From contig NZ_VHLM01000078.1 of assembly GCF_009764685.1 (NCBI RefSeq), positions 1 to 64,000 of the forward strand: a stretch of 64,000 bases of DNA, in the 5' to 3' direction. The stretch is from Flavobacterium sp. I-STPP5a. Its GTDB lineage: Bacteria; Bacteroidota; Bacteroidia; Flavobacteriales; Flavobacteriaceae. This document shows positions 7,297 through 15,056 of the stretch, one piece after another. Below the pieces are notes generated by a model. That model searched no databases. It saw only the letters and a list, made by a program, of their open reading frames with translations, and was not told where the DNA came from. Each line of letters starts with the position of its first letter. Positions within the stretch are counted from its first letter, which is position 1. Made by a program: the position numbers and the translations under genes.

Positions 7297-9015
7297 ATGA
7301 AAACAAAATTACTTTTGATGTTTTTGTTTTTGACGATTTACATGAAAGCCCAAACCAATTTGGTGCCCAATTGAAACTTCGAAAACTGGACATCCTCCTC
7401 ACAACCAAATAATTGGTTTAGATTCTTTAACGGATTAGTATTCCAAAGTACTTCTGCTCAAAATGGAAGTTCGAGTATTAAAATGCAAATTACAAGTGGT
7501 ACTTTTAATTACATCAACAGTGAGTTTTTTCCGGTTGTAGCTGGTAAAACGTATCGCATTACCATGTATCACAAACTCGTTACGGGAACTTTTTCGGCTA
7601 TTGACTTAAGATTGTATCACAAACCAGGTACTTTTAAAACAGAAATTACCAAAAAAACAGATGCTGTAACATCCAGCACCGAATGGAGAAAAATAGAATT
7701 TGACTACACCCCAACCGTTAGCGAATCTATTGAAGTAGATATCTGGACAACAGGTACGCTGAACTCTGAAATTTTAGTTGACAATGTTTCTGTGGTTGAT
7801 GTGGCGACAATTGGTGCTGCTTATACTTTAATCCCTGATGTAAATTTTGAGAAAAAATTAATTGAATTAGGGCATGATTCAGGCGCTCCTGATGGTAAAG
7901 TGTTGACTTCAAATATAGCATCAATAACATCATTAAGTGTTTCTTCTAGCGCAATTGCTGATCTAACTGGAATTGAAGATTTTGTGGCTTTAAATAGTTT
8001 AACATGTTTTTCTAATCAATTACAAGTTCTTGATTTATCCAAAAATCCTGCACTTTCCATGTTATCTTGTTCTAACAACAATATTCAAAGTATAAATTTA
8101 TCAAATCAAATCAACTTGAGAACCTTATATCTTAGATATAATAATTTAAAGAATCTGGACATATCTAATTGTAAAAATATTGTAACTTTAGATTGCAGCA
8201 TGAATAGCGAATTGCCCGCTTTAAATGTTTCAAACAACAAATCTTTACAACAATTAGAACTAATTGCATGCTCATTAACGTCTTTAGATTTATCTCAAAA
8301 TAATGAGTTAACATTGGTAGATTGTACTGCAAACAGGATTACAAATTTGCTTTTACCTGTTTCAAGCACTTTAAAAACACTGCGATGTCCACAAAATAAA
8401 TTAACAAGCATTGATGTGACAAAAAATCAAAATTTGGTAACTTTAGTATGTTCTTTTAATCAACTCCCAAGTCTCAATGTTACCAACAATAAATTAATAC
8501 AATTACTTTATTGTCATGCTAATAAATTAAAAACATTAGATGTTTCTCAAAACACTGTTCTTACTAGCTTATTGTGTCATAACAATTTGCTTGAAAGCTT
8601 GAATTTAAAAAATGCAAATAACCCTTTGATAACAGGTTCTAAAATTCTACTCTACTTAAATCCTAATCTAACTTGTATTCAAGTAGATAGTAAAACTTAT
8701 GCTGATGCCAATTGGTCATCTACTAAAGACCCTGCTGCTTCATTCGCAGAGTCTTGTGGTAATTTATCTACATCAGATATTGTATTTGAAAAACTAAATA
8801 TGTATCCTAACCCAACCAAAGGGGAATTGTACTTTGATAATGTTGCTATCGATAAAATAGCAGTTTATAATGCATTAGGTAAGCTCATGAAGGTTCCCTT
8901 CACAAGTACTAGAAATCACACTACTACAAATTTAGAACAATTACCAGCTGGTATTTATTATATTTACCTTACAAGCGATACGGCTACAACTGTTAAAAAG
9001 GTGATTGTTCAATAA
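7297..9015 (+). pseudogene. Secreted leucine-rich-repeat protein with T9SS tail, interrupted by an in-frame TGA
   Basis: Translation from ATG 7297 gives a signal peptide (MKTKLLLMFLFLTIYMKAQ), then NLVPN, a TGA at 7372-7374, and NFENWTSSSQ in the same frame. The usual motif at this place is PNGNFENW, so a GGA codon has become TGA. After it come a carbohydrate-binding-like beta domain (to about residue 165), some ten short LRRs (DLSKNPAL-, CSNN-, NVSNN-type) and a type A T9SS sorting domain at the C-terminus (YPNPTKGELYFDN to KKVIVQ). Reinitiation at 7483 would lack a signal peptide and could not be secreted. The rest of the frame is undamaged, so the mutation is recent or a base-call error. 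Confidence 0.8.
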
Positions 9016-9040
9016 TTGATTAAAGTTTTTATTAATTTTA

Positions 9041-9080
9041 AAAGACGCTATTTCTTAATTAAAAAAGCGTCTTTTTTTTT
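9041..9080 (+). terminator. Terminator after the LRR gene
   Basis: AAAGACGCT and AGCGTCTTT form a 9-bp stem around an A-rich loop, followed by a run of nine or more T. It starts 26 bases after the stop codon. Confidence 0.8.
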
Positions 9081-9106
9081 AAAAACCTAGAACTGTTTAA
9101 GTATCT

Positions 9107-9139
9107 AGACCTAACAGGTTTTAAAAACCTGTTAGGTCT
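9107..9139. repeat. 33-bp perfect palindrome
   Basis: Two 16-base arms (AGACCTAACAGGTTTT and its complement) flank a single central A. As far as I recall, very similar ACCTAACAGG/CCTGTTAGGT palindromes are scattered between genes in Flavobacterium genomes. There is no T-run long enough to call it a terminator on either strand. Confidence 0.7.
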
Positions 9140-9150
9140 TAACAAAACGT

Positions 9151-9243
9151 TCTCCCCTAGCCCCGATGGAAGTGAAAATCCTTTATTGAGGTCCGTTTTT
9201 TTAACCGAATCTTAATAAAGATTGAAGCGTACAGCGGGACAAC
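9151..9243 (+). ncRNA. Structured RNA-like intergenic element, copy A
   Basis: It shares the blocks GAAGTGAAAATCCTT and AAGATTG-AAC/GCG-ACAGC-GGGA with the minus-strand copy at 14868-14945. Between the blocks is a variable hairpin, here closed by CTTTATT/AATAAAG. The outer pair is CCCG/CGGG here and CCAG/CTGG in the other copy, and an inner AATC/GATT pair is common to both. Conserved flanks with a variable apical stem point to a transcribed RNA family. It may be the Flavobacteria 'Flavo-1' motif, but I cannot verify that. It lies between the LRR pseudogene and the 3' end of dprA. Confidence 0.5.
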
Positions 9244-9381
9244 TCGTGTGCTGGGCAAAAATATACTGCTCCTAGAAAAACACACAAATATTTCCGATGA
9301 AACGGCTTTTGAAATGAACTTTAAAGGATTTGACTCATTTTTAAGACGCTATTTGAATAAAAAACAACCGATTGTCAGGAT

Positions 9382-10482
9382 TTATATTGCTTCGAATAAT
9401 TTGCCGGGTAATGGCCTTATAACGCCTTTTAGCTCCATATTTAAGAGCATTCCTGATATTTTGTAAATAGGGAAATCACAGTGTAGTGCAATAATGTCCA
9501 TCAATTCTTTTCCTGTTTTTAGGAGGTAATCGTATACTTTTTGTTCGTCATCATCAAGCGTTACAAACAATTGCTTTTGTACGGGTTTAGAATCCTGCTG
9601 AATATCCCAATTTAAGATATACACCAAATCAGCGGCGCTAGTGAGTACATTTGCTTTTTGGGTTTTAATGAGGTTGTTGCAGCCTTGGCTGTATTTATCG
9701 GTAACACGGCCGGGAACTGCAAATACGTCTCGGTTGTAATCATTGGCCATATTGGCTGTGATTAAGGAGCCACCTCTATCTGCTGATTCAATAACGATGG
9801 TTGCCTCAGACATGCCTGCAACAATGCGGTTTCTGCGCACAAAGTTTTCTTTGTCTGGGTTGGTAGTGCTCCAGAATTCGGTCATAAAACCTCCGTTTTG
9901 CTCAACTGCAGCTACGTATTTTTTATGCGTTTTGGGATAAATTTGGTTCAATCCATGGGCTACAACGCCTATGGTTTGCAACTGAAATTCTATAGCCAGT
10001 TGATGGGCCACGATATCAACGCCATAGGCAAAACCACTCACGATTATTGGATTAAGAGGAGCCAAATCTGAGATAAATTTTCTACAAAATTCGATGCCGT
10101 ATGCCGTGATTTGTCGGGTACCTACTATGCTTATGATTCTTTTATTTTTTAAATCGATATTTCCGGACTGAAACAATAATAAGGGTCCGTCAAAACAATG
10201 TTTGAGTCGTTCCGGATAATCTTGATCTAAAAAACTGGTTGTCTTAATAGCATTGGCTTTTAGGAATGCTACTTCTTGATTTGCCTTTTCAAATACTGAT
10301 TTATCTTTAATATTTTTTAAAAGCATTGCCCCAACACCATCAATGGTAGCAAGTTGCGAAGTTTTTGATTTAAACACTTCTTCGGCAGAACCACAATGTG
10401 ATAGTAATTTTTTGGCCATAATGTCCCCTACTCCCTCTACACGTTGCAAAGCTAAAATATAAAATAAATCCTGTTCGTTCAT
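9382..10482 (-). CDS. dprA: DNA-processing protein DprA
   Basis: Binds incoming single-stranded DNA during natural transformation and loads RecA on it. The protein has 366 residues. The N-terminal helix-hairpin-helix region (VEGVGDIMAKKLL and IDGVGAMLLKNI, residues 15-60) is followed by the Rossmann-like DprA core (IVGTRQITAYG, VSGFAYGVD, VAHGLNQIYP, RRNRIVAGMSEATIVIESADRGGSLITA). A C-terminal winged-helix segment comes last (from about residue 300). All signature motifs are intact. It is single-gene and divergent from the HU/SPOR gene. Confidence 0.97.
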   Translation of the reverse strand: MNEQDLFYILALQRVEGVGDIMAKKLLSHCGSAEEVFKSKTSQLATIDGVGAMLLKNIKDKSVFEKANQEVAFLKANAIKTTSFLDQDYPERLKHCFDGPLLLFQSGNIDLKNKRIISIVGTRQITAYGIEFCRKFISDLAPLNPIIVSGFAYGVDIVAHQLAIEFQLQTIGVVAHGLNQIYPKTHKKYVAAVEQNGGFMTEFWSTTNPDKENFVRRNRIVAGMSEATIVIESADRGGSLITANMANDYNRDVFAVPGRVTDKYSQGCNNLIKTQKANVLTSAADLVYILNWDIQQDSKPVQKQLFVTLDDDEQKVYDYLLKTGKELMDIIALHCDFPIYKISGMLLNMELKGVIRPLPGKLFEAI

Positions 10483-10548
10483 GCTAAATATTTGAAGGTG
10501 AAATGTATAAATTTTTATGGAAATTGTTAATAAAAATTGTGAATAAAA

Positions 10549-10579
10549 TTGTGATAACTATTTTCATTGTATAACTTTG
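10549..10579 (+). promoter_or_regulatory. Promoter of the HU/SPOR gene
   Basis: TTG at 10549-10551, a 20-base spacer and TAACTTTG at 10572-10579 fit the Bacteroidota -33/-7 pattern. The ATG is only five bases after the -7 box, so the transcript would be leaderless or nearly so. Confidence 0.65.
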
Positions 10580-10584
10580 CTACT

Positions 10585-11532
10585 ATGAAAATCGAAATTT
10601 ACATCGCTCAGCTTTTATATCGTTACCAATGTGTAACTGTACCTGGTTTTGGGGCATTTTTGACTGAAATCCAATCTGCAAAACTAGAGCAAGGTTCTCA
10701 TTCCTTTTCTCCGCCTACCAAAAAAATTGCTTTTAATGCCAATTTGAAAAATAATGATGGTTTGCTGGCCAATCATATTGCGCTAGCAGAGAAAAAATCT
10801 TATGATTATGCAGTAGGCGCCATACAATATGAAGTATTCAAGTGGAAAAAATCATTAGAAGAAAACACGTATTTGACCCTTGATAATATTGGTGATTTAC
10901 GCTTGAATGAAGACAAAAATATAGTTTTCACCCCTTTTGATCAAACCAATTACTTAACCAGTTCTTTTGGTCTAGTTTCGTTTGTTTCACCAGAAGTAAC
11001 AAGACTCATAGAAGAGCAGGTATTACTTACTGAAGATGAGACACAAACGGTTACTTTTATCCCAACTGAACCTAGAACTATTTCTCCATATTTAAAATAT
11101 GCAGCTGTGTTTGTATTAGGTTTAGGACTTGTAGGTAGCGTGGGTTACCCTATGTATGAAAATCAAGTTGCATCCCAAACGTTACTGGTAAAAACTGCAG
11201 TACAAAAACAAGTTCAAAACAAGATTCAAGAAGCTACTTTTATTATTGAAAATCCTATACCAGCTGTTACTTTAACTGTAAAACCTTCAGAAAAAGTAAC
11301 CCTACCATACCACATTATGGCTGGAGTGTATAGAGATCAACATAATGCTGATGAGAGTTTACAAAATCTTAAAAAATTAGGGTTTCCTGCCAGACGTATT
11401 GCTCACAATAAAAATGGGTATTACCCAGTTTTATACGGAAGTTATGCCACATTTGCAGAAGCAGAAAAAGCAAAAAAAGAAATCAACAATACGCACAATC
11501 CTGATGCTTGGATTTTAATAGAATCGCTTTAA
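10585..11532 (+). CDS. HU-CCDC81 and SPOR domain-containing protein
   Basis: A 315-residue inner-membrane protein. Residues 1-130 carry the two bacterial HU-CCDC81 domains (IYIAQLLYRYQCVTVPGFGAF; FNANLKNNDGLLANHIA). One membrane segment lies at about 171-189 (KYAAVFVLGLGLVGSVGY). A SPOR domain, which binds denuded peptidoglycan glycan, ends the protein (about 237-315, YHIMAGVYRD to DAWILIESL). A link between nucleoid or cytoplasmic face and septal cell wall is plausible but inferred. I choose ATG 10585, not TTG 10567, because the latter lies upstream of the -7 box. Confidence 0.88.
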   Translation: MKIEIYIAQLLYRYQCVTVPGFGAFLTEIQSAKLEQGSHSFSPPTKKIAFNANLKNNDGLLANHIALAEKKSYDYAVGAIQYEVFKWKKSLEENTYLTLDNIGDLRLNEDKNIVFTPFDQTNYLTSSFGLVSFVSPEVTRLIEEQVLLTEDETQTVTFIPTEPRTISPYLKYAAVFVLGLGLVGSVGYPMYENQVASQTLLVKTAVQKQVQNKIQEATFIIENPIPAVTLTVKPSEKVTLPYHIMAGVYRDQHNADESLQNLKKLGFPARRIAHNKNGYYPVLYGSYATFAEAEKAKKEINNTHNPDAWILIESL

Positions 11533-11556
11533 ATTACATTTTATCAATGATATAAA

Positions 11557-11592
11557 ATCCCCTAAATAGTAAAATTTATTTAGGGGATTTTT
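11557..11592. terminator. Terminator after the HU/SPOR gene
   Basis: AAATCCCCTAAATA and TATTTAGGGGATTT form a 14-bp stem, followed by eight T on the plus strand. The A-rich 5' side could also serve the convergent DUF2182 gene. Confidence 0.85.
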
Positions 11593-11650
11593 TTTAAACT
11601 TGAATTAACTCTTTGTCCTAATACATCTCAAGTCAAGATTATATTGTTTG

Positions 11651-12415
11651 TTATACCGTTACTAGCTGCTGTAGTCTAATTCTACTTTGAGCAATAATAA
11701 TTTTTATCAATTTCAAACGCAAACTAAAGTTCCAGCGGGGCAATTGCGGGTGTTCCATGTGTTCACTAATCATTATAATTGTAACCGCAATCATGGCTAA
11801 ATTATGACCAGTAGGCAAAAGCATAGGAAACAACATCAAGGCCCATCCTGCTCCTACGCACCATAAACCATGGTAAATTCCGTAAACAAATGCATCTCGT
11901 TTTGCCGACCATCCAAAGGCTGAAAGAGTCCAATGTTCGTGACCTCGGTTCAAACATTGTTGTTTTATAGGGGAGAATTGCCAAATTATAGCTACAATCA
12001 TAAAGCCCAATGCCGGTAAATAAGACATAGGAAATAACAAATTTAACATCATGATAATTGCAATCATGAATACACCTGTTACCATCCATATTAATACATA
12101 ACCTAAAACAAATAACAAAGCATTTAAAAAACGATTCCGTTTCAAGCTTTGCATGTGAATAAGTTGTATGGGTACGATTAATTTGGGTAACATCATAGCC
12201 ACAACCATTAACCCCCAGCCTAATAGCTGGGAGGAAAATGGATTCATTTCTAATAACATTTTTAAGGATCCAGCGGAAGGACCAGATGCAGAAACATGAC
12301 AATGTTCCATAGTCATAATATTCCCAGGATTTACTAATAGCAGTACCCAAACAAGTAAACTGATGCTTATGATTATAAAGTTGATGCTTATTTTACTGTA
12401 TTTTGATAGTTTCAT
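11651..12415 (-). CDS. DUF2182 integral membrane protein, predicted metal-binding
   Basis: A 254-residue polytopic protein with about six or seven membrane segments, the first at residues 11-29. DUF2182 members are annotated as predicted metal-binding membrane proteins. Candidate ligands here are Met/His-rich: NIMTMEHCHV, WGLMVVAMMLPKL, CLNRGHEHW, GIYHGLWCVGAGWALM and ISEHMEH. It starts 16 bases after the stop of the tyrosinase gene on the same strand, so the two are probably co-transcribed. Since tyrosinase needs two copper ions, a role in copper handling is a reasonable inference that I cannot prove. Confidence 0.75.
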   Translation of the reverse strand: MKLSKYSKISINFIIISISLLVWVLLLVNPGNIMTMEHCHVSASGPSAGSLKMLLEMNPFSSQLLGWGLMVVAMMLPKLIVPIQLIHMQSLKRNRFLNALLFVLGYVLIWMVTGVFMIAIIMMLNLLFPMSYLPALGFMIVAIIWQFSPIKQQCLNRGHEHWTLSAFGWSAKRDAFVYGIYHGLWCVGAGWALMLFPMLLPTGHNLAMIAVTIIMISEHMEHPQLPRWNFSLRLKLIKIIIAQSRIRLQQLVTV

Positions 12416-12431
12416 ACTTTACTTTTTTGGT

Positions 12432-14504
12432 TTATTTGCCAGAACGGTAAATTCCTATCCTGCCTACAGTAATTTCACTATTATTAGGCAAAGGATTTGA
12501 TGTTTTTATCTCGACATGGAGCGCTTCCAAAGTGAGGTTATTTGCAAGATGCAAATCATCAACAATACTCGTAATATTAAATTTAAAAGTAAGACCAGAA
12601 CCTCCGTGAGCAGTATTTTTCATGGATGCCATTCGAATACCAAAAAGTGAAACTGTTTTTACTAAGGTCCCGTTTACAAATACGGATAAAAAATTAGCAT
12701 TATTAGTCCCTGTTACATTCTCTAATAAAAGATAAACTTCATCAGGCATTGCGCTTAAAGACGCTTTAAGTAAGCTCCTAGAGACCGATTTCCATGCACT
12801 GGTATCAAGTGCTACACTTGCTTGGGTTGTACCACTATTCAATTTAATAGAATTGCTACTTGCGCCAACTAGCTCAGCATTACTTTTTGAAGGCATAGGA
12901 TGATCATTAGGATTTACAGTAACTCCAAGTTTAGATAAACGCAAAACGGATTTTTCAACTGCGGTAGCTGGAGGTACTTTACTGTATGAAGTTAAGGAAA
13001 GATCATCATAAGTATACGAGTAAAGAGCTTGATTATAATACTTTAAATCAGTAGTGCTATTAACATCATCAGGTGTGTAGTACCATGGTTTTCCACCCGA
13101 GTCCAGTGGCATTGCAAATCTTGAATTTCCTTGCGCTGAAGGACCTGCTAACCAATTTGGATTTGTTGGATTATTATTATTACCTGTTACATTCCAAGCA
13201 GCCCACATTCGATCAATATTGGCATGATGTAGAAAGAAAATAGGGTCTAAACCTGCTAATCCTGGATCAGCCATTAGGCCTTCATATTCCTCACTTGGAG
13301 TGCTAGTAAGACTAATTGTAACAGCACCGGTATTATCTGTTAAACCTGCACCATATGAACCCGTTAAATCGTCATTTATGCAAACTTCTAATAAACCACT
13401 ACTTACATTTGGTACAATAGCCCCATCTCCTATTAAAAAAGGAGTTCCGTCATTTACTCTCCCAACTAGAGCTCCCATAGCTACATTAACCATTGGATAA
13501 AGCGGTTGATTAACTGGAACAACAATATCTGGAGAACCATTAGCATCATATAGTTTACCGCCATTATCATTTGGATCTGCAGTCCAAGCTCCACTCACAA
13601 AGGACACTAAAACTGTGGAACTTCCTTGAACAATATTTATTCCTGTAGATTGCCAAGGTTGGTTTGCTTGCACCGTAAAATTAGTACCTGAAAAAGACCA
13701 AAATTCTGAATTTAATCCTCCAACCATACCGTGCACAAAATTATGAGGATTCATTTCTAAATCTCCAAAACCACCATTGCTATGACTAAAACCTGTTTGT
13801 GCACCACCATAATGATCGCCAAAAATAGTTATGCCTTCTTCGTCAGGAGGCGTTTGTGGATCTTCCTGTGAATCAGCACCGCTACTGTATAAAGTATCCC
13901 ATTGACATTCATCATTAATAGAATTAGTCAAACCCGTTCCCACTATTAAAAATATACCGTTCGTAGGGTTACCCGTAACTCCATATCGTTCTGGTACATA
14001 CAAAGGATTTGCGGTTCCATCAGGCAACTCTGAAGAAGTAAATGCTGGCGGAATATAGTTTTCTTCAAAAATTAGGGATTGACTCATGTAATTCCAATAC
14101 GGTAAGGCCCAATCGCTTGGTCCTCCTAATTCAACTATGGTATCCCTAAGAAGATTTTCAAGAGCTACTAAATACCCTCTATGCCAAGGAGGAAAAAACC
14201 ACGTACCGTGCTGACATTGATTCCAAAACAAACTGATAAAACTTTGATTAGGTAATGTACCAAGATTAGCTGTTGTAGGTATTGAATTGATTTTAGTCCA
14301 GTTAGGATAGCCAGATGGTGCCGTACCTGTACCAAAATCACTCGTTAGATATTCTCCATGAATAGCAGCGTAGAACCACCAACTTGTGGGATCACTAATT
14401 GGTTTTGATTTCATCACGCCTACTGCTTTTGCATACCACAAAAGATCTAAATTCTCAAAGGTACCTCCTTTGTTCCATGCATTCGCTCTTGTAAATGTTG
14501 TCAT
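12432..14504 (-). CDS. Tyrosinase/polyphenol oxidase with a LecA-like lectin insertion
   Basis: Type 3 copper oxidase predicted to oxidise phenols to quinones. Copper A ligands appear to be His49 (AAIHGEY), His99 (CQHGTWFFPPWH) and His108. Copper B ligands are His254 and His258 (PHNFVHGMVGG) and His426/427 (DPIFFLHHANIDRMW). About 30 residues normally separate the copper B motifs; here there are about 165. The extra part, about residues 275-405, has WQSTGINIVQGSS, GALVGRVNDGTPFLIG and CINDDLTGSYGAGLTDNTG, the pattern of PA-IL/LecA-type calcium lectins. A C-terminal beta domain (about 540-688) resembles the plant polyphenol oxidase shield. No signal peptide is visible. 690 residues. Confidence 0.88.
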   Translation of the reverse strand: MTTFTRANAWNKGGTFENLDLLWYAKAVGVMKSKPISDPTSWWFYAAIHGEYLTSDFGTGTAPSGYPNWTKINSIPTTANLGTLPNQSFISLFWNQCQHGTWFFPPWHRGYLVALENLLRDTIVELGGPSDWALPYWNYMSQSLIFEENYIPPAFTSSELPDGTANPLYVPERYGVTGNPTNGIFLIVGTGLTNSINDECQWDTLYSSGADSQEDPQTPPDEEGITIFGDHYGGAQTGFSHSNGGFGDLEMNPHNFVHGMVGGLNSEFWSFSGTNFTVQANQPWQSTGINIVQGSSTVLVSFVSGAWTADPNDNGGKLYDANGSPDIVVPVNQPLYPMVNVAMGALVGRVNDGTPFLIGDGAIVPNVSSGLLEVCINDDLTGSYGAGLTDNTGAVTISLTSTPSEEYEGLMADPGLAGLDPIFFLHHANIDRMWAAWNVTGNNNNPTNPNWLAGPSAQGNSRFAMPLDSGGKPWYYTPDDVNSTTDLKYYNQALYSYTYDDLSLTSYSKVPPATAVEKSVLRLSKLGVTVNPNDHPMPSKSNAELVGASSNSIKLNSGTTQASVALDTSAWKSVSRSLLKASLSAMPDEVYLLLENVTGTNNANFLSVFVNGTLVKTVSLFGIRMASMKNTAHGGSGLTFKFNITSIVDDLHLANNLTLEALHVEIKTSNPLPNNSEITVGRIGIYRSGK
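13270..13730 (-). other. Segment encoding the inserted LecA-like domain
   Basis: This is the part of the tyrosinase gene between the codons for HGMVGG and those for ADPGLAGLDPIFF. It encodes a beta-rich domain with the LecA-family phrases W-TGI-V--G, GALVGR-G-PF-IG and a C-terminal ND...DN-G segment. In LecA the corresponding Asp/Asn residues bind calcium and galactose. Confidence 0.6.
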
Positions 14505-15056
14505 AGTTATTTTTAGTTTAATTGATAGTTTCTATTACAGTTTTTGAACCAAACTAGCGAACGATTTAGCAAATCATATTGCCTTTTGTTGACTGCTAGA
14601 TGGCCACTATTTACTGAATCATTCCTAATTTCAGTTTGATATATCAATCTCTTTCGCCTAATTTAAGAACACACCAAAAATTTAATTTGGTTTATGGGCA
14701 CTCAAAACTAAAACAATTATCACAACGGTAACTGCGTATTTTTACGTGTATTTATGATACTATAAAATGAATGGAGATTTAAAAAGGTATTTTTCTTGTT
14801 AAATAAATGCTCTTGCAGGTGAATTCAGAGCGTCCAAAATTTTATTCCTGGGGATTTTTTTGAGAAGCAATTCCAGCTATCCGTTACAATCTTATACGCC
14901 GAAACCCGGCGCATAAGGATTTTCACTTCTACCTGGGCTATGTTATGGTTACCTCAAGGCGTATTACTTACTTTAGGCTACTTATAAACGTTCTTTTTAA
15001 AGATATTAATTCAGAATCAAAAGAGTATCAAACTATTAGCCTTAAATCAAAAAACC
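14505..15056. other. Gap upstream of the tyrosinase gene
   Basis: 552 bases with no gene. The minus-strand structured element B lies at 14868-14945. I see no convincing TAnnTTTG box for the tyrosinase gene within 60 bases of its ATG. Confidence 0.5.
14868..14945 (-). ncRNA. Structured RNA-like intergenic element, copy B
   Basis: Minus-strand partner of the element at 9151-9243. It has AGCCCAGG, GAAGTGAAAATCCTT, a strong apical hairpin (CTTATGCGCCG-GGTTT-CGGCGTATAAG region) and AAGATTGTAACGGATAGCTGG. The apical stem is completely different in sequence from that of copy A while the flanks are conserved, and the closing pair covaries (CCAG/CTGG against CCCG/CGGG). Confidence 0.5.

Larger units (their letters stand above)
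9016..9381. other. Gap between the LRR pseudogene and dprA
   Basis: Holds the terminator (9041-9080), the 33-bp palindrome (9107-9139) and structured element A (9151-9243). The remaining 140 bases before the dprA stop show no gene that I trust. A 72-codon plus-strand frame there overlaps the dprA 3' end and has no recognisable content. Confidence 0.55.

Noticed and set aside
7483-9015. LRR gene as an intact gene starting at 7483
   Set aside because: That start has no signal peptide although a T9SS tail is present; the signal peptide lies in the same frame upstream of the TGA.
9248-9466. 72-codon frame on the plus strand
   Set aside because: It overlaps the 3' end of dprA, has no promoter and shows no recognisable protein pattern.
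11802-12350. 182-codon frame on the minus strand
   Set aside because: It is a shifted frame inside the DUF2182 gene, with Cys/Arg-rich sequence and no family pattern.
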